34,410 nt of DNA from Bacteroidales bacterium (GTDB lineage: Bacteria; Bacteroidota; Bacteroidia; Bacteroidales; F082), in NCBI GenBank assembly GCA_030690365.1, contig JAUYGX010000129.1, positions 1-34,410 of the forward strand. Reading direction: 5' to 3'. The notes below the pieces were generated by a model that was not told the DNA's origin, searched no databases, and was given only the letters and a program-made list of their open reading frames with translations. A program made the translations under genes and the position numbers. Positions 24,801 to 31,992 of this stretch are shown one piece after another (within the stretch, counting starts at the first letter, position 1; the number at the start of each line of letters is the position of its first letter).

Positions 24801-27084
24801 AGATATTCAATCAGGTTGTACCAGTACAACTGACCAGACCACCGTTTTTGTACTGGGAGGCCCGCTGAGCGTGGTGGTATCCGTTAGCAATAACCCTGTT
24901 TGTGTAGGAGAAAGCGCTGTATTAGAAGCACTTCCTACAGGTGGTAGCGGAAATTATTCCTATTTATGGACTTCCATTCCGGTTGGTTTTGTTTCAAACA
25001 ATCCAAATCCGGTAATATCTCCTCAAAGTTCAACCCAATATATTGTGGAGGTGAACGATGGAATCAACCATGTGTTCGATACTATTCTGGTATCGGTAAA
25101 TCAACAACCTATACAATATCTGTTAACAGGAGGTGGTGGCTTTTGCTTCGGAAATCAAAGCCCTAACATTCATTTATCCGGTTCTGAAAGTGGGGTTCAG
25201 TATAAGCTTTATAGAAATAACATGGCCGTGGCTCAAAAAGCAGGGACAGGTGCACCCATCGATTTTGGGTATTTTGCAGAGGCTGGATTATATTTTGCAG
25301 AGGCTTCCTTTGCAGGAAATGGTTGCATGGCTTCTATGCCCGGATCGGTTCAGATATGGGAAGAACAATTGCCTATTGTTGATGCCGGTCCAGACCGCAT
25401 GATAGCGCAAGGCCAATATACCACGCTGGCCGGGAGTGCAAATGGCGGTTCGGGAGTTTATCAATATTCCTGGTCGCCTTCCACCAAACTTCTCAACCCG
25501 GGTGATCCCGATGCCACAACCATTCCATTGGATGCCACCACATTATTTACTCTGGCAGTGGAAGATTTAGAAACGGGATGCACCGGACAGCCTTCAAATG
25601 CCATTGTATTTGTGTCGGGAGGAGCATTAACAGTACACATTATTTCGTCTACTCAATCGGTTTGTCCCGGCGGGCAACTTATCCTATCAGCATTGCCCGG
25701 AGGAGGAACGGGACAATATACGTACTTCTGGGAATCATCCCCGACAGGTTTTTATGCTACCGGACAGGAGGTGCTGATAACACCCTTACAGGCAACATGG
25801 TATAATGTTTTGGTAACGGATGGTCAAACCGGGGTTGTGGACTCCATATTAATTACTCCTTATGAACTGCCCGACAAATGGACCTTGTCAGGTGGTGGGG
25901 CATATTGTTCAGGTGGTGACGGTAAAGAAATTGTTTTGAATAACTCTGCTTCATCAGTGAGTTATGAACTATATTTTCAAACCCAGACCACCGGGATTTA
26001 TCAAACGGGAACCGGGGCGGGAATCGATTTTGGAGCATTTTTTGCACCGGGGATTTATTCAGTCGTTGCCACCAGCAATGATGGGTGTAGAACGGAAATG
26101 GCGAATTCTGTTTCTATTGAAGAAGCGGATTTACCCAAATCATTTCAGGTGGTGGGTGGTGGCACCTTCTGCGAAAACGACCCGACTCTGGGAATATTGC
26201 TGGAGTCTTCTCAATTAAATACGACTTATTCGCTCTTGCTGGATGGTGTACAAACCGACATTTCACGGCAGGGTACAGGCTTGCCATTGGGATTTGGGGG
26301 ATTGCCCGAAAGTGGCATCTATTCCGTGGTGGCCATGCAAAATATTTCTGGTTGTACCAACACAATGACGGGTAGTTCATCATATATTATTCATTCTGCA
26401 CCCGATGTGGTGATCGCCGGCGACACAGCCTTGTGCCTGGGTGATTCCATTTTGCTTCAGGGTTCAGGAGCCATGACCTATGAATGGAATACATTTCCAA
26501 TACAATACACTTCCTCGATCCGGGTTTCGCCCCAGGCAAATACAAATTATACCCTGATAGGCTATACCAGCCAAAACTGTCCGGGCGAGGCTTCTCACTA
26601 TGTTATAGTCAGCGAAAAGCTTACGTTAACGCTGTTGAATGATCAGAGCTCAATGTTAGTTACAGCTTACCCCGAAGGATTAGAGGCTTATACCTTCGAA
26701 ATCGGTGGAGAGTTGATTCAATCAGGTCCGAAGAATTACTGGTCGTATAGCGAATATGCAGGTCCGTCCGATACGTTGATGGTCACCGGATTTCCGAAGA
26801 ACGGTTGTGGTGATGAGGCCTTTACTTATGTTGATGTGGAGGAAGCCCCCAATGCGTTTACGCCCAATGGCGATGGTAAAAATGATTTGTTTTTACCGGG
26901 AGTCGAAATCAGGGTGTTCAGCAGTTGGGGAGGTGAATTATTTCATGGCAATGAAGGTTGGGATGGCCGCTACCAGGGTAAATTGGTGGTACCTGGTACC
27001 TATTATTATGTGCGACCGGTGTATGATGGGGATGGTACCTTGATAAAAACCATCAAAGGTTCAGTAACAGTAGTGATAGAATAA
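18826..27084 (+). CDS. Giant modular T9SS type B surface protein (SprB-like adhesin)
   Basis: 2752 residues. A signal peptide (about 1-34, ending VMAQ) is followed by two Ig-like domains (about 35-222; each has 'WQE...GWxNL' and 'YRCIV'). The body is built from three kinds of module of about 85 residues. A contains C.GE...L.AL..GGSGNYSY.W and a TTY.V.V.DG strand. B contains F.(V/L).GGG.FC.G and YSV.A.N...C. C contains DAG.D and GGSG.Y.YSW.P...L.NP...T.PL..TT.F. Order: B B, then (C A B) eight times, then B. The tryptophans of module A fall at residues 521, 773, 1029, 1283, 1539, 1793, 2048 and 2302. A PKD-like domain follows, and the protein ends (about 2675-2752) in a type B sorting domain (NAFTPNGDGKNDLF, GWDGRYQGKLVVPGTYYY). 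It should be exported by T9SS to the surface for adhesion or gliding. Its stop overlaps the next ATG by one base. Confidence 0.9.
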   Translation: MKSVYPRVYRWLICHKYINLLFVSIILQLSVMAQPAVVTQPRDTAVCVETTVGFQLVAINTTSYLWQEFDGVGWYNLDATFTYVTGQNTPNLTIIDANLALNGYKYRCIVMDINGLTDTSRVALLGVYDPPIILENPANDRVCKNQVAFFSVDVLNSTHYRWQEYNAAGWINLENNAFYNGVFTPDLSVYTVLGMNNNRYRCIVTNVSCPDTTNYGVLTVDPTPVAFTVTGGGKFCDGGTGVAVGLSGSELSITYNLLHNGLETGQVRPGTGTSLSFGLQNQEGIYTIRAYNEFTPCTSIMNDMAIVGINALPDIFEVQGGGAICEGEQGLPVFLLSSQVGVSYELYKNAVSTGLILSGNGFGLSFDNQQQAGIYTVLATNQETGCVAQMTGHAELVVNVRPQVDAGPDQVTVQGSTVLLSGTIIPVTGNYTYSWTPQSLCVNPQAKVTDTHPLYVSSLFLFSATNAVTGCYSTADTCVVYVSDGPLNVQIVQSSSDICAGEQVQLNAIAGGGSGNYSYSWTSSPPGFVSNLPNPVVSPTETTVYQLVLSDGEQTVMSSVTIEVFAVPQQFNLNNGGNYCQGDNGIQVTLSSSQQGLEYRLYHNQLEVSNKTGSGQMLDFGLFTDSGSYTAVAENAHGCQRNQNGIAVIGIHPLPLAEAGINKVISSGQSTTLEASASGGNPPYEYSWVPASLLINPSNPTPATVALNQTQLFTLEVEDANSCAGNTDNMVVIVTGGEPTVTIYTSGYPVCPASAVTLYAMASGGTGNFSYLWQSNPAGFTSTLYNPTVFPEVTTTYTVMVNDGLQVLTSSVTVEVNPSPQHYLVSGGGSACEGNSTDDIMLSGSEQGTQYQLFRNGVAVNGQVNGSGYALNFGPQSLSGEYTVFAVRNSTQCTSMMEGSAQVTIYPLPLSDAGSDQLVNSGTAVTLSGTVTGGSGNYSYNWQPSALCLNPQSQNTETVPLTQSSMFTYKATDQSTMCTSKRDTVYVFVQGGQNIYAQASASPGIICQGEEVQLTVLPTGGTGNYQISWSSNPVGFYSASVSPTAYPQVSTHYYVQVFDGVLTAYDTVFVEVMPPPAAFTVTGGGGFCFYDDGLSIGLTGSQTGTTYSLWREPGQEISTLTGTGQSLSFANVTTAGSYSIQAVNQQGCMQMMNGQAVVEVYSAPVANAGTDKTIMQSAQAILEGSANNGSGLYVYNWLPSDSLEVPTSQTPQTVPLHTTNIFHLQVVDGSTGCHSQTDDVVVMVTGGPMSLSVVTDASNICPGDETQLYALVSGGNGNYSYSWTSNPAGFTSTLIAPVVSPAQTTTYFITVNDGAETVSSSIQITVNVLPIAFSVGGGGSVCAGDDPDAITLSGSQSNNTYRLLKNGSSTGITRAGNGFPLQFGVINNPGSYSVVAIDNVHQCSNNMAGNAVVTINQLPMANGGPDKIIPVNSSTVLTGSISNGSGGSFQYLWQPQALVLSPQSSATQTVNLSQSTMFRFSAINIATGCHSSADTVYVFTTGSDLYANILASTLSVCSGEQVDLVSLAGGGSGNYSYSWTSDPLGTLSTQQSISVFPSTSTTYFVEVFDGNSSITSSVHIQVANKPNVYTVTGGGGFCPDQSGVVVGLSGSQEDVEYQLYVNPQQPLISISGTGQPLTFGNFTQEGTYSVRANTNQMCFSDMNGEARIIPYASLTTNAGPDQTIAFGDQILLWGNATGGSEIYQFEWQPTDSLVNPENREALTIPLHSTTLFNLHAQDVETGCQGADDETVVFITGGLFHVDLFANNENVCSGETVNLYALPTGGSGVYSYVWLSNPAGFSSTIYNPSATVIVPSWFKVIVSDGTTSISDSIMINVLPTPLAFDLTGGGVSCEGFVGDSVYLSGSEPGTTYELWNNQTGELNSVPGSGNSINFGVQQEPGYYWVMALNNYSGCGHAMNDTVEVQIIDSPVADAGMDQYIQHGTSAQLYGTASGGGLTYTFSWAPAYFLNNPFLQQPQTIPLESTTNFYLNVTDIQSGCTSTTDQTTVFVLGGPLSVVVSVSNNPVCVGESAVLEALPTGGSGNYSYLWTSIPVGFVSNNPNPVISPQSSTQYIVEVNDGINHVFDTILVSVNQQPIQYLLTGGGGFCFGNQSPNIHLSGSESGVQYKLYRNNMAVAQKAGTGAPIDFGYFAEAGLYFAEASFAGNGCMASMPGSVQIWEEQLPIVDAGPDRMIAQGQYTTLAGSANGGSGVYQYSWSPSTKLLNPGDPDATTIPLDATTLFTLAVEDLETGCTGQPSNAIVFVSGGALTVHIISSTQSVCPGGQLILSALPGGGTGQYTYFWESSPTGFYATGQEVLITPLQATWYNVLVTDGQTGVVDSILITPYELPDKWTLSGGGAYCSGGDGKEIVLNNSASSVSYELYFQTQTTGIYQTGTGAGIDFGAFFAPGIYSVVATSNDGCRTEMANSVSIEEADLPKSFQVVGGGTFCENDPTLGILLESSQLNTTYSLLLDGVQTDISRQGTGLPLGFGGLPESGIYSVVAMQNISGCTNTMTGSSSYIIHSAPDVVIAGDTALCLGDSILLQGSGAMTYEWNTFPIQYTSSIRVSPQANTNYTLIGYTSQNCPGEASHYVIVSEKLTLTLLNDQSSMLVTAYPEGLEAYTFEIGGELIQSGPKNYWSYSEYAGPSDTLMVTGFPKNGCGDEAFTYVDVEEAPNAFTPNGDGKNDLFLPGVEIRVFSSWGGELFHGNEGWDGRYQGKLVVPGTYYYVRPVYDGDGTLIKTIKGSVTVVIE

Positions 27085-29606
27085 TGGCGAAATATCTGTT
27101 GATCATCGGAGTTGTGTTTTCAGGGCTGTTTTTATCAGGCCAGGAGAAATCCATGGAAATGGGGGAGAAAGCCTATGAAACCCGCGATTATCAGTCTGCT
27201 ATCAAGCATTACAATAAAGCGCTTCATCAGACCAATGATTTTAGTACTCAACAACAAATTGCTGGTCAGATTGCGCGGTCCTATTTTGCCATGAATAATT
27301 ATTCGGCAGCGGCCAGATGGTTTGAGGATGCTATCGGCGACCGGATGAACAACTTGGAATTAGGACTCTGTTATTCCAGCGCACTGGCGGCTGATAAGCA
27401 ATATGCCGAAGCACGATCGGTTCTGAACAGGCTTCTGGTGAAAAATCCGGAAAATAAGGATATTAACCAACGATTGCTGGCCTTGGATTTAATCGAAAAT
27501 GCAGAGAAGGGCGACACTTTGGGATTGATACAACCATTGGACGACTTGAACAGCCTTTACAGCGATTACGGTGTTTCCATTTGGGATGGGATGTTGGTGT
27601 TTTCTTCTACCCGACAGGCAAATGGCACAACGCGCATTGATGGAAGAACAGGCCAGGGATTCAGTAATTTGTTTACTGTGGAGCCGGGATCAGAGCCGGA
27701 TCAATGGGCATCACCAAATTTAATGTCGTCGGCCATCAACAGTCAAAACAACGATGGCACTTTTACATTTGATAACGTTCATCAGCAAGGCTACTGGACA
27801 TCCTGCACCCGGAAACCGGATAATTGCCTGTTGTATCAAGCTGATTACAATCCCGTTTCCGAAAAATGGTCTAAGGCAGAGAAAGTTAGCTTTATGAACG
27901 AAGGTTATAATTATGGCCATCCTTATATGTCAAGTGATGGAAATACCTTGTATTTTACCTCCAACATGCCGGCAGGATACGGCAAAAACGATCTTTGGAA
28001 AGTTACGCGTAAACAAAAAGGACAGTGGGGAATTCCTGTCAACCTTGGCAACAAAGTGAATAGCTCCGCCAATGAGGTATTTCCAGCTTTAATTGGCGAC
28101 AGCATTCTGCTTTTTGCATCCGACAGGATCACTTCATTGGGTGGACTTGATGTATTCTTTAGTGTTAATGACAGATTGAATTATATTGCACCTGTAAACC
28201 TGGGTTATCCTATCAACAGTGCTGCCGACGATTTTAGTCTGATTGTTGATGCATCCGGAGATAACGCCTATTTTTGTTCTAACCGAAACCAGGAAGCAAG
28301 CGATAACCTCTATCATTTTAAAGGATTTCCGATAAGGATAAAGGTGTTCGGAACTGTAATCAATGAAATGGACAATAAACCCATTTCAAAAGCCACAGTT
28401 GTTTTTGTTGACGATGAAAACCATGTTGATTCAGTGACTACCGATCCTTCCGGGAGATATGAGTTTCAGGCAAATGCGTTTAATGTTTATCGCCTTACTG
28501 CAAAGTATCCGGGGTATTATCAAGAAAAGAAAGTGATCAACACCAGCGCCAGAGAATTATTTAGCCATACCATTCGCGACGTGGAGGTTGACTTCGTATT
28601 ATCGAAAACGGCCTATCCGTGTTCCATTAGTGGCGTAATTGTAAATCGCCAAAGCCATGTGCCCATGAAGGGCGTAAAGGTTGAAATTAGCACGAAGGCA
28701 GGATTTTCAAATTATACCTGGAGTAACGAGCAGGGAGGTTATCATTTTACCGGACTTAAACCACAAACCAACTATACGGTGCGAACAAGCCTGATCGGAT
28801 ATTTTTCTGAATCACGCGAATGCGTTTTGCCAAAAGTAGACCGGGAGCAGGATTTTAACAGAAGCAATGGCACCGATATGGATTTTCAGCTGTTGAAAAT
28901 ACAAACTCAAAGTGAAGTCGTCATCAATAATATTTATTTTGATTATAACCTGGCCACCTTACGGGAAGTTTCACGCATAGAGCTTAACAAGCTGGCTTCA
29001 ATGATGCGCGAAACACCGGGAGTGTCCATTCAAATAAACGCGCACACCGATGCCCGGGGGCGTAATGAATACAACATGGAACTTTCGGCGCAGCGGGCTG
29101 CTGCGGTGGTCAATTACCTGGTTGATCAGGGTGTGTCGCGCAACCGGCTGATCGCCAAAGGTTGGGGTGAAAACCAATTGCTGATTCCAAAGGCAAATTC
29201 CGAGGATGAACATCAGGCCAACCGTCGAACTACATTTAATATTATCCAACTTAATGATGAGTCGCCAGAAGATTTAACGAAAGCCGAGTTGATGTCACAG
29301 GATGAACTTACTGAAGCAGATATAGAATACCGTGTACAGGTGCTTACTTCCGGTGAAAGTATTGATGTTGCAAGGGAGTTTGCCGTTGTACTGGCCAATT
29401 TGCAGCCCATTCAGATTTTTACCCGGCAGGATGGAAGTGTAACTAAATACGAGGCAGGAAGCAGAAGCACTTTGTCAGAGATTAGTTTGATAAAAGGTAA
29501 GTTAAAATCAATGGGATTTCGCGATTGTTTTGTTGTTTGTTATTACAAGGGACAGCGTATTTCGTTGGATGAGGCCAAAAGGATCGAAAAGGAGGGAATA
29601 AAATGA
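27084..29606 (+). CDS. PorE-like OmpA-family protein with extra C-terminal domain
   Basis: 840 residues. A signal peptide (YLLIIGVVFSGLFLSGQ) precedes TPR-like helices at about 20-145 (MGEKAYETRDYQSAIKHYNK). A WD40/PD40 beta-propeller region follows at about 150-415 (SDGNTLYFTSNMPAGYGKND, DSILLFASDR..GGLDVF). Two carboxypeptidase-regulatory-like domains lie at about 418-500 and 512-590. An OmpA-C peptidoglycan-binding domain occupies about 610-735 (YFDYN, HTDARGRNEYNMELSAQRA, GWGEN, NRRTTF, with the Asp and Arg that bind diaminopimelate). This is the domain order of T9SS protein PorE. A further stretch of about 90 residues at 748-835 (EYRVQVLTSGESIDVAREF, then GFRDCFVVCYYKGQRISLDE) looks like a divergent SPOR-like domain. 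It probably anchors the surface complex to peptidoglycan. Its TGA overlaps the next gene's ATG (ATGA). Confidence 0.85.
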   Translation: MAKYLLIIGVVFSGLFLSGQEKSMEMGEKAYETRDYQSAIKHYNKALHQTNDFSTQQQIAGQIARSYFAMNNYSAAARWFEDAIGDRMNNLELGLCYSSALAADKQYAEARSVLNRLLVKNPENKDINQRLLALDLIENAEKGDTLGLIQPLDDLNSLYSDYGVSIWDGMLVFSSTRQANGTTRIDGRTGQGFSNLFTVEPGSEPDQWASPNLMSSAINSQNNDGTFTFDNVHQQGYWTSCTRKPDNCLLYQADYNPVSEKWSKAEKVSFMNEGYNYGHPYMSSDGNTLYFTSNMPAGYGKNDLWKVTRKQKGQWGIPVNLGNKVNSSANEVFPALIGDSILLFASDRITSLGGLDVFFSVNDRLNYIAPVNLGYPINSAADDFSLIVDASGDNAYFCSNRNQEASDNLYHFKGFPIRIKVFGTVINEMDNKPISKATVVFVDDENHVDSVTTDPSGRYEFQANAFNVYRLTAKYPGYYQEKKVINTSARELFSHTIRDVEVDFVLSKTAYPCSISGVIVNRQSHVPMKGVKVEISTKAGFSNYTWSNEQGGYHFTGLKPQTNYTVRTSLIGYFSESRECVLPKVDREQDFNRSNGTDMDFQLLKIQTQSEVVINNIYFDYNLATLREVSRIELNKLASMMRETPGVSIQINAHTDARGRNEYNMELSAQRAAAVVNYLVDQGVSRNRLIAKGWGENQLLIPKANSEDEHQANRRTTFNIIQLNDESPEDLTKAELMSQDELTEADIEYRVQVLTSGESIDVAREFAVVLANLQPIQIFTRQDGSVTKYEAGSRSTLSEISLIKGKLKSMGFRDCFVVCYYKGQRISLDEAKRIEKEGIK

Positions 29607-30511
29607 ACGCATTGAGATCATTAATTTTATTTTTCCTGCTTACCTTGCTTGCAAGTGTTAAAGGACAATCGGACTTGTTGTTTAATAACTTTAATATCAA
29701 TTCTATTGCGCGCAATCCGGCAGCGATGGAGAACAATGGCCTGGTGAATTGTTATCTGGGTGCACATCAGCAGTGGATCGGTTTTCAGGATGCCCCCAAC
29801 ATGCAATGGGTACATGTCTCCACTTTTTTCGACCGCCAGAATATGGGGGTTAGTTTGAATATAAGCAACCAGTCAGAAGGAGTGGCGCTTACGCAAAATA
29901 TAAAATTGGGCTATGCCTATCATGTTTTGTTCAAAGGTGGACACCAACTTTCGCTGGGGCTGGGAGCAGGCGTTTATTTCCGGCGACTTGACTATTCAAA
30001 ACTCCATTTTGCTGAAGAAGAACAGGGAATTCCTGTTAGTACCGAAAACATTCTTCGTCCGGACTTTGATTTTGGTTTTGAATATCAATATCATCAGCTT
30101 ACAGCGGGGGCAGTAGCCACTCACATTACCGTTACCAATAAGAATGCCTCCCTTGCAAAAATCCCCATTCAGAATCACTATTATATAAGATATACACTGG
30201 ATGCAGGCAAAGAGATCACCCTGATTCCCGGACTCGGCTATTTTGCCAGTGGTAAAATTTCCACCTTAAGCCTGGAAGCAGATATGGAATACCGGCAGTT
30301 GTTTCAGGTAGGGGTTAGTTACCGAACCCAACAATCGTTTATTATTCGTGCAGGTGTTTTGCTAAGTGAAGTGTGGGAAATCAAGTATGCTTACGACCTG
30401 GGTGCCGGATCGTTTGCCACGTACCATACAGGCATTCATGAATTCGTGGTAGTAGCCCGGTTTGCCAAACGAAATTCGGCCTTAAATTCACCCCGGTTTA
30501 TTGATAATTGA
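29603..30511 (+). CDS. PorP/SprF-like outer-membrane protein
   Basis: 302 residues. Signal peptide MNALRSLILFFLLTLLASVKGQ, then SDLLFNNFNINSIARNPAAM, the family's opening with the 'NPA' motif, followed by GAHQQWIGFQDAPNMQWVHV and a barrel of about 14 strands ending in HEFVVVARF. PorP/SprF-family proteins belong to the type IX secretion/gliding apparatus; SprF is needed to secrete or attach SprB, a type B cargo. The tight coupling to a type B giant protein and an OmpA protein fits that role. The ATG overlaps the preceding stop by four bases. No clear terminator was found directly after the gene. Confidence 0.88.
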   Translation: MNALRSLILFFLLTLLASVKGQSDLLFNNFNINSIARNPAAMENNGLVNCYLGAHQQWIGFQDAPNMQWVHVSTFFDRQNMGVSLNISNQSEGVALTQNIKLGYAYHVLFKGGHQLSLGLGAGVYFRRLDYSKLHFAEEEQGIPVSTENILRPDFDFGFEYQYHQLTAGAVATHITVTNKNASLAKIPIQNHYYIRYTLDAGKEITLIPGLGYFASGKISTLSLEADMEYRQLFQVGVSYRTQQSFIIRAGVLLSEVWEIKYAYDLGAGSFATYHTGIHEFVVVARFAKRNSALNSPRFIDN

Positions 30512-30643
30512 TCACTATCACAAAAGGTCGATTTGCAGAATTTAGCTGTGCTGCGATTTTTTATAAATTGTTTTGTGGTTAAAGCCCTTTAAAACAAATA
30601 ATTGAAAATTATTTAAAAAAAATTGAAAAATAGTTAGAGATTA

Positions 30644-30675
30644 TTGACGGAGTTATAAAAATCATTGTATATTTG
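30644..30675 (+). promoter_or_regulatory. Promoter of small RNA unit 1
   Basis: TTG (30644-30646), a 21-base spacer and TATATTTG (30668-30675) match the Bacteroidota -33/-7 consensus well. Confidence 0.7.
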
Positions 30676-30677
30676 CA

Positions 30678-30746
30678 GTGCTTGATTTGATTGTTTTTCA
30701 TAATTGGGCCCACCTAACAGACCGCCCGGTCTAAGGTGGGTTTTTT
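30678..30746 (+). ncRNA. Predicted small RNA, copy 1 of a tandem pair
   Basis: A unit of about 69 nt is defined by the promoter and a strong terminator. From the -7 box it reads CAGTGCTTG, then a U-rich single-stranded stretch (TTGTTTTTCATAATTGG), then a two-part stem: CCCACCT (30709-30715) with AGGTGGG (30734-30740), enclosing GACC-GCCC-GGTC (30720-30731), and six T. No reading frame of useful size exists: all frames are short and lack ATG. A second copy of exactly the same length lies 209 bases downstream with 64 of 75 positions identical, counted by hand from TTTG to the end of the T-run. Function unknown; sRNA or regulator-titrating RNA are possibilities. Confidence 0.6.
30709..30746 (+). 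terminator. Terminator hairpin of small RNA unit 1
   Basis: 7-bp outer stem, 4-bp inner GC stem with GCCC loop, asymmetric internal loop (AACA/TA), then TTTTTT. Also expected to stop read-through from the porP-like gene. Confidence 0.85.
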
Positions 30747-30854
30747 ATTTCATACCTTTTTAGTCTGTGTTTTTGAAACAAAATTTGAGTTTAGGTCGGG
30801 AGTATAGATCTAAAATTGATTAAGTTTTTTTAACAAATAATCTTTAAAATTTAC

Positions 30855-30884
30855 TTGCACAATAAATAAACCATCGTACATTTG
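30855..30884 (+). promoter_or_regulatory. Promoter of small RNA unit 2
   Basis: TTG (30855-30857), a 19-base spacer and TACATTTG (30877-30884) match the -33/-7 consensus. Confidence 0.7.
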
Positions 30885-30886
30885 CA

Positions 30887-30955
30887 GTGCTTGTTTTGTT
30901 TGTTTTTCATAATTGGACCCATCCTAACGACCGCCCGGTCTTGGATGGGTTTTTT
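30887..30955 (+). ncRNA. Predicted small RNA, copy 2 of a tandem pair
   Basis: Same layout and length as copy 1. The segment CAGTGCTTG, the U-rich stretch with two A-to-T changes, and the inner hairpin GACCGCCCGGTC are kept. The outer stem is CCCATCC (30918-30924) with GGATGGG (30943-30949), followed by TTTTTT (30950-30955). Against copy 1 the outer stem shows two base-pair exchanges (C-G to T-A and T-A to C-G), so pairing is kept while sequence changes. That argues for selection on the RNA structure, not just a recent duplication. The unit has its own promoter. Nothing else is seen in the 110 bases between here and the end of rnz. Confidence 0.6.
30918..30955 (+). terminator. Terminator hairpin of small RNA unit 2
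   Basis: 7-bp outer stem, 4-bp inner stem GACC/GGTC with GCCC loop, internal loop TAAC/TT, then six T. Confidence 0.85.
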
Positions 30956-31064
30956 AATTGGAAACTATTAAGGTTTGAAAAACAAATGTGATGCTTGGAA
31001 TCAGGCATGTCTGATAACAAGTTTCTTAGTTTTGGATTGAAAAGGTAAAAACAGAAAATCGTTA

Positions 31065-31988
31065 TTAAATCGGGTAACTGGTTCCTTCCTCGCTCAGGTA
31101 GGTTTCCGGGAATATTTCACGTGCTTCTTCCAGGAGTGGGGTAAGGTCTTTATAGCGGGCTGAGAAATGACCGATGAGAAGTCGTTCAACCCGGGCTTTT
31201 TGTGCGATGGTGGCTGCTTGTTTTGCTGTTGAGTGAAATTTATCAGCCGCAATTTGCTCCATCGAACTATCAAAGGTAGCTTCATGGTAGATGAGGTTCG
31301 CATTTTGCACCACTTCGATAATAGGCTCATAGTAGGCGGTGTCGGCACAGTAGGCATAACTACGACTTGGACGCGGTGCCTCTGTAATTTCATCGTTTGC
31401 GAACGTTTGCCCATCGTTGCTTACAAATCCTTCACCCGATTTTATGGCTTTGATTTGAGCAATGGTCGGGTCAAATTTTTCGATAAAATCCAGTTTAATT
31501 TTCCTTTTCTTTGGTTGTTCCGAAAATTTAAATCCCCAGGTCGCAATCCGGTGGTTCACCGGAAAACACTCAAGCAATAATCTGTCATCATTTATTAAAG
31601 GAGTGTTTACAAAATCTTCCAGAGCGAGAAATTCAACCTGAAACATCAATCTTGTTTCCGACACTTTTAACACTTCAATAAGTAATTCCTTAAGCGCAGC
31701 GGGAGCGAACAGGGCCAATGGTTTTTCTCTCCCATAAAGATGAAGGGTTGATATAAGTCCGAAAAGGCCATAAAAGTGATCCCCATGTAAATGGCTGATC
31801 AGGATATGATCCAAATTGGCCTGCCTGACGTGTAATTCCACCAGCCTGTTTTGGGTGCCTTCTCCACAATCTACCAGAAATCTTCTGTTTTCAAATAGGA
31901 TCATCTGGGCTGATAAATGACGGTTGTTGGCAGGAGCCGCTGAGCTGTTCCCCAAAATGGTGACCGAAAATGCCGGGTTTCTATTCAT
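31065..31988 (-). CDS. rnz: Ribonuclease Z (tRNA 3' endonuclease)
   Basis: 307 residues, the normal size for the short bacterial RNase Z, a metallo-beta-lactamase-fold enzyme that removes 3' trailers from tRNA precursors. The zinc-binding motif SHLHGDHFYG at 65-74 supplies H66, H68, D70 and H71. Further ligands lie in FPVNHRIATWGF, AYCADTAYY and LLIGHFSARY. The exosite-type segment around 165-200 (KKRKIKLDFIEKFDPTIAQI) is typical of the family. A -7 promoter box ends 4 bases before the ATG, so the mRNA may be leaderless. It converges on the small RNA pair and follows rpsA, from which it is separated by a terminator. Confidence 0.93.
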   Translation of the reverse strand: MNRNPAFSVTILGNSSAAPANNRHLSAQMILFENRRFLVDCGEGTQNRLVELHVRQANLDHILISHLHGDHFYGLFGLISTLHLYGREKPLALFAPAALKELLIEVLKVSETRLMFQVEFLALEDFVNTPLINDDRLLLECFPVNHRIATWGFKFSEQPKKRKIKLDFIEKFDPTIAQIKAIKSGEGFVSNDGQTFANDEITEAPRPSRSYAYCADTAYYEPIIEVVQNANLIYHEATFDSSMEQIAADKFHSTAKQAATIAQKARVERLLIGHFSARYKDLTPLLEEAREIFPETYLSEEGTSYPI

Positions 31989-31992
31989 AAAT

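Noticed and set aside
18826-27084. Recent tandem DNA duplication (or assembly artefact) creating the giant gene
   Set aside because: The 765-base units differ strongly at DNA level even at the best conserved W-containing motif, so the repeats are old and not a collapsed or expanded assembly.
30678-30955. Riboswitch or attenuator for a downstream gene
   Set aside because: Each unit ends in its own terminator and the next gene (rnz) runs towards them on the opposite strand, so there is no downstream gene to control.
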